Source of the DNA: Adiantum capillus-veneris
Taxonomy: Eukaryota > Streptophyta > Polypodiopsida > Polypodiales > Pteridaceae
Length of the DNA: 64,000 nucleotides
Reading direction: 5' to 3'
Assembly (NCBI GenBank): GCA_014529385.2
Contig: CM043958.1
Coordinates: 155,595,293 to 155,659,292 of the forward strand
Shown here: piece by piece, positions 44,223 through 55,370 of the stretch
Numbering within the stretch: the first letter of the stretch is position 1
How the letters are laid out: each line of letters starts with the position of its first letter
Notes under the pieces: model-generated
The model's database searches: none
What the model saw: only the letters and a program-made list of their open reading frames with translations
Told to the model about the DNA's origin: nothing
Translations under genes and position numbers: made by a program

Positions 44223-46042
44223 TGCAATTTATCACAAATTCAACCACTCACCTGGCAATGGGTCAGTTTCTGCACAACTTCTTGCTTTGTTGCTGAATAT
44301 ACCTGTACACAAGCGTTTTAATTTCGGCAATTGAATCAAAGCATTTATCTGCTAGAGGTTATCTTAGTAATGATTGGTATAACTGGAGAGTTAATCTCAA
44401 CCACTACTGTATTTTATACACTGCTGATGTTCTGGATTAGGTTTGCTAATCTGAAACAGTACTTCCCTCAGATGTTGGTCAATTTACACGAAAAAGTCTG
44501 AATTCAGTCTTTGCGCCGTCAAATGGGCAAACAAGGTCCAAATTCACTTCTGAAAGAAGTTCTGGAACCCTTAAGCCAAATGGAACCTCACTGTCTACGC
44601 CAGGTCAAATTTTCTTTGCAGTATGTCCCAATAGACATCCTATGCGTAGGATGTCTTCTGCTGTGTTTTGCCTGGATTTTTGCACTGTTGTTTCCTCTTG
44701 TTGTGCTGAGCTTACAACTGCTTTTACTTTTTGATTTGGACACCTATTAGCTAGTCAATGAGCCAAAAATCTGTTCCGACGGCCTGTTGATGGTATTGAT
44801 CAGTCTAATCAACTCCAAATTGGACCAAAATTGACTAGGAGGCTTGCCTTAGGCTATATAACACCTTACTATGCTCAAAGTCAAAGTCTTGCTTTATTTT
44901 CTTGCATTAGACATCCTACGCGTAGTATGTCTTTTTCATCAGAATAGCTTCAAACTCAAAGCCCAGGCTCCTCTTGAGTTGCTGATCACTTTGCTATACT
45001 CAGAATTTAGTTTGGAGTCCCAAATCACTCAGAAGACATCCTACGCGTAGGATGTCTTTTTGGCATGTTTGACCCCAGATTTGTCCCACAGCTTCCCCTT
45101 GATGTCAGTAACCCAGTGGTATGCCTAGATTTTGGTTTGGATGTCAAAAAGTCAGTTGTTTTTGCTTTTTTTTAGTCAAAAGTGCTAAAGTCCCCTTTGA
45201 ACCCAATTTTCTTACCCAAGTGAGGTGCAACCCCTTTCAGTCACTCAATATATCATGCAAGACATGCTCATGCAGCCATCTTATGGTTTTGGTCCCAAAA
45301 TAATGTTTTGGCACTATTTGGGTAGGATGTCTAGCAATTTCAGTCTATCTGGCCTTATCCTGTCAAGATATGGCCAAATTTCCACTTTCCAGTTGAAATT
45401 AGGGTAAACCCTACCTTTTGAACACACTGGTCAACTCAAAATCCCAAAATTCCTCCTAGATTAGCCTATAGACATCCTACGTGTAGGATGTCTCCTGCTT
45501 AAAATTAAAGTTTTTTTCTGACAGGAATGCTCATGATGCTTTGTAGAACTATCAGAAACACTCACAGTAACTTTTGGACTTCAATTAGGCTTTCAAACAC
45601 ACTTTTGCGTCTTTTTGCGTCTTTTACAAACTTGTAATGATTCTACCAAGCAAGTGTACATGCATGAAATGCTCTAGATCTTGAATCATGATGTCCTACT
45701 TACTCTACTCCTACCTATCATGTGAAATGGTGATAATAGTGTTTTTGGTTGCTTTTTGCCCTCTCCAGACTCTCAAGTTCTCCTCTCACCACTTCTACCA
45801 CTCCAACTCCTACTCTAGAACTCGACTACTACCTAAAACTACCTAAGTCAACCTCATCTACCTAAGTCGAAGGATCTAAGCCAGACACACGCTTCCTAGA
45901 CTCCCTCTAAGACCTAGAGAGTCCTCCATCCTCTGATCCTATCTAAATGTAAAGCGAAACTCTTGGAAAGACAAAAATCCCAATCCTCAAGGATTAGTCT
46001 CGGTCACCTACCTAAAGTTTTCGTCCCCGGCAGCGGCGCCAA
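44223..46042 (-). repeat. Leader of element B with palindrome array
   Basis: A 1.8-kb non-coding leader between primer site and gag. Palindromes with arm AGACATCCTACG lie at 44633-44656, 44909-44932, 45034-45057 (perfect, 24 bp) and 45470-45493; a lone half-site is at 45321-45332. The nearest is 411 bp upstream of the gag ATG. Spacing 276, 125, 288 and about 148 bp is compatible with roughly 290-bp units plus deletions. Stops occur in all frames. Confidence 0.85.
46025..46041 (-). other. Primer-binding site of element B (tRNA-Asp type)
   Basis: TGGCGCCGCTGCCGGGG on the minus strand, 1 nt after the 5' LTR. It matches the complement of the 3' end of plant tRNA-Asp(GUC) with one mismatch. Athila/Tat elements commonly use this tRNA. 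Confidence 0.88.
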
Positions 46043-46670
46043 TGTTGGACGGATACACCGCGATGGATGTTAGCACAGCGAGAACTCACCTAACATGTAT
46101 TGTCAGCTAAGGACGAAGCTCGACCCGCAGGCGCATGGAAGCAAGTATAAGGTTTCAACCTACACTCGACCAACTCCTAACTAATTCCTACAGAGGTCTC
46201 TACCAATTGTCTAAGTCACAGCCTTCAAGAGTGCAAAAGAGGAAACTTCCTATAACGCTCCCTAGAGCCGAACACCCATCAAACAATCTCGAAACACCAT
46301 AGAACTTGAAGAAGACCCTACTAATACCAATAGGTCGCTCTCCCTAAGGTCTATGAACCAAAATCCCGACCCAAAACACCTGGTGCAGAAACACGTAGGA
46401 TGTCTCGCCGAAATCTGCAGGTCTTCGTTTGTGAATTCTAAAGTGCGTAATGTGTAGTTCTACTCAATGTGAACACGTGGATATGCTACAATGCAAAATT
46501 GGACAACGTATGCTCACCCAAACAACCATGAAGTCGTAGAAGGAGCTCACAAAGCCGGACGGTACGCGCGCAATGTTGGTATCGGCGTGTAGCTCTAGTC
46601 GGGGGCAACATGCTGCACTTCTCCGCACTCGATTCCGACCTCCGGAGCACACATAGCGTCAAGATGAATC

Positions 46671-46748
<78 letters not shown>

Positions 46749-47031
46749 ACAGTACGCTCACTCACAGACTTCCAACTTGTTTAAAATGACAAAAGGTGTT
46801 TCATTAAGGTCAAAAAGTGGTATATATACCTTACAATTTCTCAAACCCTAAAGTTTCAAAATCAACCATCTACTCAATCTAACTATCAAAACTGGGATAC
46901 ACTCTGGAAACTTCTGTAAGTCCCAATAATTACAAGGTGAAAAATCAGGTTTTCCTCAATGAATGAATAATTACAAAAAATAATAGTCCTCCGAGTAGTT
47001 AGATGCCATGGGGTGTGTCCAGCTTCTAACA
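46043..47031 (-). repeat. 5' LTR of element B
   Basis: 989 bp, TGTT...AACA ends. Longer than its partner because of a (TC)n expansion at 46671-46744. Carries a half of the B palindrome, CGTAGGATGTCT, at 46394-46405. A TATATATA-like box lies near 46821-46828. Confidence 0.95.
46671..46744. repeat. (TC)n microsatellite in the 5' LTR of B
   Basis: About 37 TC dinucleotides. The partner LTR has only a short CACACACTCTCTCTC stretch at the same place, so this grew after insertion. Confidence 0.97.
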
Positions 47032-47036
47032 GTCTC
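47032..47036. repeat. Target-site duplication of B, right copy (GTCTC)
   Basis: Identical to 29014-29018; lies in the A' protease coding sequence. Confidence 0.92.
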
Positions 47037-47650
47037 CCAATGTGTCCGTCAGCCAATTGCAATTTCATTCGAGTTTGTCTAATGGCTAGTTGTGCCCAGG
47101 ATTCCCGTACTGCTTTCGAGGCTATGGCTATGCCTGCTCCACTATCCAGTGTTTCCATGGTTTCAATGTCATTATATTTCACTGGAAGGGTGGTGTTTCC
47201 TTCTTCCCCTTCGTAATATTCTCTAACTTTGTTCATTGGAACAGATCGAATGTCTTTGTTGTCCATTTCGTTTTTCAAATTTTTTGAGATTAGCCCCGTT
47301 ATCCTCACCTTCTCTAGGGTTTTTTGTAGATCATTCCATAAATATGGTCTGAGTTTTAAAAGTTCTCCCAAGGTAAGAGTGCATTGGATGGGTGTAGACA
47401 TGATTGAATGAATGTTGTCTACTTCTAGGGTCTGTTCAGCCCTTTTTACTTGAGTGGTCTTACACACTATGGATTCATCTTCGTTATCTCCCAAGTAAGA
47501 GAGTGATGTTTTCAAGGTCAATGGTTTCGGAATTCCTGAAGCTTCAGATACGCAATCCCCATACAAGGATTCTTCATCCATATTTGCATCAGAAGGTAGG
47601 TTATCCAACCTAACTTCCTCTATAGGAGCTGACTTTAGAGTTAGGCTCCC
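47037..47650 (-). pseudogene. Gag end and protease N-terminal half of A'
   Basis: An open frame containing DNLPSDANMDEESLYGD, PIQCTLTLGELLKLRPYLW, SVPMNKVREYYEGEEGNTTLP and the catalytic METLDSGAGIAIASKA, then MKLQLADGHIG where B cuts in. The other half starts at 29013 with RPLGLLEKV. The DSGA is intact. The frame as it stands runs a few codons into the LTR of B and on to 46886, which is an artefact of the insertion. Confidence 0.87.
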
Positions 47651-50098
47651 ATCATTGATCTCTCTAACTTTTTTTCATAAGTGTCCTAGCCAATCTTCCT
47701 TTACGAATGGAATTTCGTCTAAGGCATCTTTGTTGTCCTACACGATAAGTTTTCATTCTTTTGTTTCAAGGTGGGGTTCTGCCACCACGTCAGATCTTAG
47801 GACAATCTTCGGGAATTTTAGGACAATCTTCTGGAAAGTGTCTTTCCTTTAGGACAATATTTTGGAAAGTGTCTTTCTTTTTAACAACATTGTATGCAAT
47901 AGGCTTCAATTGGCTTGAGGTTTTTGTGAGGCTCTGGGCATTCATCTGCATCACAGTTGTGACAATTTCCCGTTCTTGGCTTAATAATGGGTCTTACCAT
48001 GGAAGATCTGACACCTTGATTAGCTACATAATATATTGGTGCAAGATCTGGTGGATCATAAGTCACGGTTTCTTCCATTGATGGTGGATGTGAACTATAC
48101 CAATCTCCTTCTACCATCACTGTAGATGGACTAGGCTCCGCATAGGGTGTAATAGGCACTAATTCTTGTTCACCTATGAATCCTTCGGAGTGCATGTACT
48201 TTACAGGCACTACATTATGTCTTGGGTTACGGAGGTTGTTGACCCAGCACAGGTTGAGGTCTTTCCATACCCATTGGTGGTCGTTGAGCTTGGGCCATCT
48301 TAGGCTGATATATGTACATGTATTGTCCTTGTGGCCTCATAGGCACGTACTGAACATTCCCATCATACTTTGGTCGGAAGTAGCACTCATGGGTCTCATG
48401 GTTGGTCCATTTATCCTCAATTGCACACCACTTTTGTGGCCTAATTGGTTGTCCCTGTTGAGGTATCCCTTGTCCTGGTCCCCTCATAGGTGCTTTTTGC
48501 ATGTTGTTCATCATGTCGTTCATCCTTTTGAGCATATCTTCTATGGCTAAAAGTGGTGCTGTAGCAGCTGTTCCCACTTGTGTTGGTTTAGTGGATGTTG
48601 TTTTCTCTCTTTGGTTATCCTTAGGGACATCTTCTTTGTTAAAAATATCACAATTATCTCCTAAGTCAATAACATCTGACACACACTCTTCTAGGGTTGT
48701 ATGCTTTTTACTATAGAGTATAGCATGAACTTCTTTGTTTAGCAGTCCCTCTAAAAACAAAGATATGAGTCGTTCTTTAGCAAGTATCTCTAGCCATGGT
48801 CATCTGGCAATGTATTGTTTCATTCGAGTTGCACAATCCCTAACAGACTCACGATGTTTCTGTTTAAAGATGTAGATTTGAGCTATTGTATTATGTTTGA
48901 TTCCCGTTTTGGAACAAGCAGCTACAAATCCTTGAGCTAAATGTGTTCAAGTCCATGATTGACCTTGGTGGAATGTTTTGGAACCATGTCAATGCTTTTC
49001 CTTCTAATGGCATTCCATACCCTTCGAATTGATTATGGAAATCGAATATACATTTTGCCCTTAGCACTTGCTTAAAGCTTTCTAAGTGGTCGTATGGATC
49101 CCTTGATCCACTGTATTTTCTGACCCATTTCTGTAATCAGCTGGTATGATGCATCTGTTTGGTTCAATTCCCGGTCTCCTGGAAGTTGGTCATATTCCGT
49201 GTCCTTCAAACCAGTCTGTTGGAAATAGTGACTCATGTAGCCCTAGACTGGCCTTAGTGTCACCCGGTTTTCTACATGATGAGGTGGTTTCTAGTTTCTT
49301 AACATTACTCTCAAATGATCTCTCACGGTGTTCATCTCTTGGAATTGTTTTTGGTCCTTGTCCCAATATCCAATCCCTTATGGAATACCCTTGGTATTTG
49401 GTTTGTTCTACCTCCTCGGGAGTCATCATAACAAAGTTGTTGTTATAAAAATCCCTAAATAGGTAGGTTGGTAGGTCTTCTAATCCCTTATCTTTGATCT
49501 TGAAGACATAGATGATCTTCATGGCCGTTAGTTGTCCTGATTTGGCATGCAAAGTCCACAGAAGATCTTTTACGTTTCTATCCTCCTAGCAATAGACTCC
49601 GATCCTATGCTTATCCGTACTAAGACGTTTCAAAGGCTTCAAATATACTAGATTGTATCCCTCAAATTATAAAGTTGGTGGTCCTTCTTTTGCTGACATA
49701 TCTGGGATTATGATGTTTACTTCTAACCCCCATTTGTCTATCACATCAGGGTTTTTGACTTGTACATATTGAGTTCCATTTCTGTCCATGTACATTTTTT
49801 CTTATTTGTTTTCCCTAATTTCTTCTTTGAACTCAATACCATGGTCATCAATGCGAATAGCATACTCCTCGTCAGGGTCCAGGTAAACCTGAGCTCCATG
49901 GCAGTTAGTCATTATGGTGTCCGAGTGAGTCGAGTAAGAAGACATTTCAGATGTTGAATTTGAAAAAGTGTCTGAGATTTCTTCAAGAATTGTGTGCAAG
50001 GAATTTCCTTGATTCACGCTTTCTTCAGGGGACACTCTACTGGAGGTTTCTCCGTGTATGCTCTGATTTCCTAGTACACTACCGGATCTAAGGTTCAT
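47651..50098 (-). pseudogene. gag of element A'
   Basis: Starts at 50098 with MNLRSGSVLGNQSIHG. Blocks parallel to A and B: SSYSTHSDTIM, DVIDKWGLEVNIIIPDM, MKIIYVFKIKDKGLEDLPTY, then a decayed capsid-like part (about 49190-48780), EGLLNKEVHAILYSKKHTTLE, the Cys/His patch KWCAIEDKWTNHETHECYF, MGMERPQPVLGQQPP and a knuckle-like NCHNCDADECPEPH. At least six stops or frameshifts. Region 47651-47880 is strongly decayed. Confidence 0.85.
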
Positions 50099-52036
50099 AA
50101 AGACTGGTGAAGCCCTGGATAGAGTACTTACCTTTGGATTGACTTGTCATCAATTTCCACTTGACTTGATTGCAACCTCTGTTGAGTTGTCCATTCTTTG
50201 TCTGCAACCTAATTCCTGTACAAATTTGATCAAGTTAGCTATTATTCTATAAAGACAATAGAGTTTTTGCTAAGTGTCGTGATTGGTCTATGTGTATCAC
50301 TTCAAATCGAGTTATGGGAGTCAGCAATTGACTTTCAGATTCGACTTTAGCAAAAAATCAAAGGATTAATCTGCAACCTGGAAACTGAGTGAACATGTAC
50401 CAATTTGGATCCGATTGAACCCAAAATTGCCTAGTGGCTTTGTATTATGCTGGTCTAACACTTTAAAAGTTCAAAAGTCAAAACTGATGTCCTTGACTAG
50501 TAGTAGTAAATAATTGTGATTATTTACTTTTGCTAGTTTTTACACTTTTTAGCTTGGTTTGGCAAGTATACAATCTGATAAAGTCCCTGGACAAGTTTCG
50601 ACAAGTTTGGACAAAATCTGATCAAGTTTATCAACTGTTTTGTGTCGGCAGACTTTGATTTCAAGAATCTGGCTTAAGTCTCACTTTTGTGATCCAAATT
50701 TCACCAAAATTGATTTGTGGGGTCTACTTGATATGCTTGACAGTGTAGTATACTCAAATTTGCAAAGTTTTTAAATTTTGAAGTAGATGTAAATAATCGC
50801 GATTATTTACTCTAGCTAAAGTTTTGCAAATTTTTGTCTCAACTTTGACACAGATGTGTTAAGCACCTTAAGTTAAGATCCCTAGCCAAGTTTCATCAAG
50901 TTTGGACCACTTTTGGTCAAATGGTCATCAATTTTTTGTCCGTAGACTAACTTTGCAAATTTGGTCACAATTTTCAATCCAGTGATCCAAATCTTACCAA
51001 ATTTGGTTTGTGGGCTTATTACAACATGATAAAACTAGTGGTATGATGACTTGGTCAAAAAAGTTGAAAAATAGGACAGATGTAAATAATCGTAATTATT
51101 TACAATTGGAAACTTTTTGCATCTTTTTGGTCAACTAAGCATGTACACATGTTCATTACATCAATATAAGCCTATGAATCAAATTTTAACAAGTTTGGAT
51201 AGTTTTTTCCCAAATTTACACTCAAGATTCAGAAAGTTAGTACACACTTTAGTTTTTACCAAGTTTTTTGCCCCAGTTTGGTGATCCAAATCTTTTGTGC
51301 CTTCACAATAGTTGTTTGTACACATGCAATGAGTCAATGGTATGAACCTTGGTCAAATCTGAGCTAAAAGTTAATAATCACGATTATTAACTTCATGCTT
51401 GAAATAAACCAATTTTTGTTATTTTCCAATGGACAGTCTTTTTATGAGCTATTTTAAGCCTATGAATCAAGTCAAAACTTACTTTGGCCTAAAATATCAA
51501 GAAAAAGTAAATAATGTAATTTTTGCTCTTGAAAGTTTACCTCGAAGTGTCCTTGAGCTTACCAACTGGTTCATACAACTTTTATGCTTACTCTCCAGTC
51601 GGATTGAGTGGTTTCGAGTCTTTTCGTGCTATTTCTAGCTGTAGACCTGAAATTCTGCAACTTCCAATAACAACTCACAATGATTCTTTTTGAGAGAGCA
51701 ATGTTTTGAAATCCACCTCGGATCCTACTTACCCTACTCCTAGATTCTCATGCAATGGGGTTGTGGAAAATGTCCACAAACACTCGTTTTCTTGTCTTTT
51801 ATGGTTTTTTGAGCATTGATCTTAAGACTTGTCTCGTCTACCAATCATCCTCAAAATCCTAATCTATTTCTACAATCCTAAAGGCACTCAGCAAGTATGA
51901 TTACTTCCAAGCTACCTCTACACAGCAAAAGACGACAATCCTATGCTATGTGGTTTCTAAAAGAAAGTTTTGAAGTCTAGGCAATCCTAGAGGAAGTTAA
52001 AGGATAACTTCACAAGATGCTCGTGTTTTTCCCTAG
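50099..52036 (-). repeat. Leader of element A' with palindrome array
   Basis: A 1.94-kb AT-rich non-coding leader. Palindromes with arm GTAAATAATC (or a paired variant) and a 2-nt centre lie at 50506-50527, 50789-50810, 51082-51103 and 51370-51391; a decayed half is near 51507. Starts are spaced 283, 293 and 288 bp. The surrounding phrase TGATCCAAAT..ACCAAA..TTTGTGGG recurs near 50690, 50992 and 51281. The nearest palindrome is 408 bp upstream of gag. No tRNA-Asp primer site remains next to the LTR. Confidence 0.88.
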
Positions 52037-52966
52037 TTTGGGACGCATGTCTAACCTCACCATCCTACCTAGTTTGGGACGCATGTCTAACCTCACCATC
52101 CTACCTTATTGAAGTATTAGCGAGAACCATGATTAAATTGTCAATCCATGGGATGAAGCTGACTCAACTAGTGCATAGAGGCTACAAGAGGTTGTCAATC
52201 TCTCGAAAAACAACTAACAACTCGCATCTAACTCAAGCTACACTCAAGTGACTGAAATTACCAAAAGCCAATTACTCATCGGCAAACAAATCACATCCGT
52301 TACAGCATCAGATGACATCCAAACATAATGAAACTTCTAGGACATGTTTATAAGACCTAAGTACACATGCTTATGGTCTCAAACCCCATTTTAGCTTAAG
52401 TTTCAAAATTGCGATTATTAAAAGCAATGGATTTTTGACCTAGTCATTTTTTATCCAGAATGCATCTAAATGCTTAGCAATGATGCCCCAATACGCCGCC
52501 TATGCTTAGTTTTTTATTTGAAAGTGTAAATTACTAGTTATGATGAAATTAGGTCGCGGGTCGGCGACGTCAAAAGCTACAAAATATTGTGAAGTGTTTA
52601 CATCGATGCGTAGAGCTCTTACCTGCAGTTGCAATGCAACAAACATGACTGCAATGTGAGTAGGAAGTGCGAGAAGGAGAGGAGTGAACGCCATTAGCTC
52701 ACGCTGTGTATTTCATTATCCAAAACTTAATAATAACTTACGAAAATTGGCTTTTATACCTTAGCCAAAGTTTTTAGTGGTCAAAACTAATAATCTGAGA
52801 GTTCTACCAAAGATGGGTAATGACAGGTTGATACAATCTAGAAGCTTGTAGCCTCGACTCATTAATTACAGAGTTTATCCGAGAAAATAGGAGTTACAAT
52901 ATTCCCGATAAGTGTTTTACAGTGATAATTCCGAAAAATGGTATCCGTGTTAGCTTGCTGCTAACA
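52037..52966 (-). repeat. 5' LTR of element A'
   Basis: 930 bp if a 36-bp tandem duplication at its inner end (52037-52072 and 52073-52108) is included. Ends TGTTAGCAGC at the right. Homologous throughout to 17087-18004, with many substitutions. Confidence 0.9.
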
Positions 52967-52971
52967 CAGTG
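52967..52971. repeat. Target-site duplication of A', right copy (CAGTG)
   Basis: CAGTG directly after the LTR; the gag of element A resumes in the same codon series. Confidence 0.9.
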
Positions 52972-54560
52972 TTGGGTCAACAACCTCCATATCCTGGACA
53001 TGATGTAGTGCCTATAAAGTACATGCATTTAAAAGGAGTCATAGATGAACAAGAACTAGTGCCTATTACACATTATGTTGAGCCTAGTCCATCTAGAATA
53101 ATGGTAGAGAGTGCTATAATTCACATCCCTCTTCAATGGAAGAACTTGGGACTTATGCTACACCAGAGCTTACACCAATGTACTATGTAGCTAATCAAGG
53201 TGTTAGACCTCCATTGGTAAGACCTATGATTAAGCCAAGGACTGGAAACTACGATAGTTGTGGTGCAGATGATCATTGGAAAAATGAATCCCCAAAACCT
53301 GACAAGAAGATTAAGCCAATTGAAGCTTTTTCTACACAATGTTGCAAAAAGGGTCGGGACTCTTCCCTGAAGACTGTCCAAAAAATCCATTAAACAAAAG
53401 AAAAGCAGTGGTGAATGTAGTCCAAGTGATACCTAGTAGCTCTTTAGAGAGTGAACCTATTGTTCCAATCAAAGTGATTACTATAGCCCAGGCTAAGAAA
53501 AAGAAACATAACTCCTCTGATGAATCAGAGAATACTTAAAATTCCTCCCAAAAGATCAAGAAAAGAACAAGTTAAAGGTATGAGATGAGAAAATAGAAAC
53601 AAAAGGATGAAATTGAGAAAAAAGCCAAGAAACTATTCTAGGAAAAATTGAAAGAAACTAGGAGTGGAATCAAGGAAATCACAATAATATCTGGAGGATC
53701 AATTTTGGTATACAAAATTTTTGAGCCAATCAATGCAACCTTGGAAGCTTTCCAAGTGGGACTTAAAGCATGCCAAAACATAGAAAACAAATGGAGAAAC
53801 TATCCTTCTCCAAATATGGAAGCAGCTATGCTTAAAGCTTATCAAAATTTGGTAATAATTACTCAAGAGATGGTGGAAAAACAAAAACCCAAGCTTGAGA
53901 TTATAGCAAGACGTGAGGAGCTTGTGGTAGAAACCACTAAAGAGAAATCCAAAGCGATGATAGAACCCCACCTTGAAACTAAAGAGCCAGAACTCAGTGC
54001 CTGACAGTGAAGATGGTTTAGATGGAATTCCGTTAGTGGAGGAAGATTGGATAAGACATTTATAGGAAAAAGTGAGAGAGACTAATGATGGGATCATAGC
54101 TTTGAAGTCAGCTCCTCTAGAGAAAGTTTGGTTAGACAATTTACATCCTAATATGGACAATGATATCCAATCCTTGTATGGGGATTGCGGATCTGAAGCA
54201 TCACTGTCTAAACCATTGACTCTAAAAACACTATCTCCTTACTTACGAGACAACGAAGATGAATCCATAGTGTGCAAAACCACTTAGTACAAAGAGTAGA
54301 ATAGACCCTAGAGGTAGAGAACATCCATTCAATCATGTCAACACCCATTCAATGTAGTCTTACTTTGGGAGAACTGTTAAAAATCAGACCATATTTATGG
54401 AATGATTTACAAAAAACTCTAGAGAAGGTGGGGATAACAGGGCTAATTGCAACGAATTTGGAAAAATTGAAACATGAAATGGATAACAAGGAGATTAGAT
54501 CCGTCCCTATGAGAATACTACGAGAGGGAAGAAGGAAACACAACCCTTTCTGTGAGATAT
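52972..54560 (+). pseudogene. gag C-terminal part of element A
   Basis: Starts at LGQQPPYPGHD, the direct continuation of RPQPV at 17081. Contains IKYMHLKGVIDEQELVPITHY, YYVANQGVRPPLVRPMIKPRTGN and a knuckle-like SCGADDHWKNESPKP in which one Cys is lost. A Lys/Glu-rich coiled coil follows (53648-54004), then YGDCGSEASLSKPLTLKTL and PIQCSLTLGELLKIRPYLW before the protease. Frames change near 53150, 53390, 53540 and 54030. A' and B have the same order of blocks. Confidence 0.8.
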
Positions 54561-54850
54561 AATGATGTAAAAACCATGGCAATATTGGACAGTGGGGCTA
54601 GCATAGCCATAGCCACAAAAGCAATATGTGAATCATGGAGAAAATTGGCCATTACACAAACTTGAATAAAATTACATTAGCTAATGGACACATAGAAAAA
54701 CCCCTAGGACTGGTTGAAAAAGTGATATTTAGTTCCTATGGAATTGATTATCAGCATACTTTTGCGATAGTGGACTTTGGGGAAAAACTTAACTATGAAA
54801 TCATCTTGGGAAGACCATTCATGAGGCAAGTACAACTCATTCAAGATTGA
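54561..54850 (+). pseudogene. Aspartic protease of element A
   Basis: Catalytic AILDSGASIAIATKAI (near 54580), then LANGHIEKPLGLVEKVIF, HTFAIVDFG and YEIILGRPFMRQV. All core retropepsin motifs remain, but a stop follows near 54663 and the frame differs from the upstream gag. Insertion B sits in the equivalent gene of A' at the equivalent of GHIE/KPLG here, so element A shows the uninterrupted site. Confidence 0.87.
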
Positions 54851-54901
54851 GGAAACAATTACCTGTACATGGAGCAAGTGTGATCAATCACAAGGGTCAA
54901 T

Positions 54902-55340
54902 TTGAAAGATCACACGTATAGAGATGTCATGAAAATGCCCAATCAAGAAATTGACTCAGTCTCTTGGTTAAACAAAGCTTCCATCTTGGTTAAACAAAGA
55001 CCTATTTGGATGTGTGGAGCCTCAAAAAATGGGAGTTTAAAACAAGAACAATGTATCTTAGAAAGGGATTGCATAGATGAAGCATATATAACTGAACACT
55101 TTCTGGAACATTTGTTTGAGCCATTTGAGTGGACTCAAATTTTGGCAACAATGGATATGTGTGTAAATACATCTATGCCTACTCAATTTTGCAATGAGGA
55201 TGGTTATGCCATAATTCCTATACAAATTATCTCAAACCTTCACATTGAAGATGAAGTTCACGAACCCAAGGACTTACTGAAAGCTCAACAGGTATTCTCA
55301 GACCTCTATTATGATTCTACTGACGAGTTGGAATAACATT
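54902..55340 (+). pseudogene. Protease-RT linker of element A
   Basis: Open frame of 144 codons: KDHTYRDVMKMPNQEIDS, WMCGASKNGSLKQEQCILERD, EPFEWTQILATMD, QFCNEDGYAIIPIQIIS. Very close to A' 28699-28400. A stop after DELE and loss of homology mark the truncation. Confidence 0.8.
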
Positions 55341-55370
55341 CAGCTACATCTGATGATCGAAAGCACCCCA

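Larger units (their letters stand above)
29019..47031 (-). mobile_element. Element B, full-length Athila/Tat-like Gypsy retrotransposon
   Basis: 18,013 bp with both LTRs, a tRNA-Asp primer site, a polypurine tract and perfect 5-bp target duplications, inserted in the protease of A'. Minus-strand order: leader with palindrome array, gag, protease, RT, RNase H, integrase, second retropepsin-like domain, basic tail, palindrome array, aORF, polypurine tract, LTR. In about 255 aligned LTR positions I count 7 differences, so it is much younger than A'. Long frames are broken by single in-frame stops and a few frameshifts. Confidence 0.96.
17087..52966 (-). mobile_element. Element A', Athila/Tat-like Gypsy retrotransposon (nested; contains element B)
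   Basis: Bounded by LTRs in the same orientation (17087-18004 and 52037-52966) and by CAGTG target copies. Interrupted by element B at 29019-47031; without B it is about 17.9 kb. Minus-strand order: leader with palindrome array, gag, protease (split by B), RT (with a large internal deletion), RNase H, integrase, second retropepsin-like domain, basic tail, non-coding palindrome array, aORF, polypurine tract, LTR. Alignment of about 125 bp of the two LTRs by eye shows roughly 16 differences, so the insertion is old. It landed in the gag of a related element. Confidence 0.93.
52972..55370 (+). mobile_element. Element A, 3' part (gag end, protease, linker), truncated
   Basis: Continues element A after the nested insertion. 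Encodes the gag C-terminus, protease and part of the protease-RT linker, then homology to A' and B stops near 55360 (after a HSATSDD-like block). RT, integrase, aORF and the 3' LTR are missing from this window. Confidence 0.85.

Noticed and set aside
46486-46761. ORF rich in Arg-Glu dipeptides
   Set aside because: It is a translation of the (TC)n microsatellite in the 5' LTR of element B.
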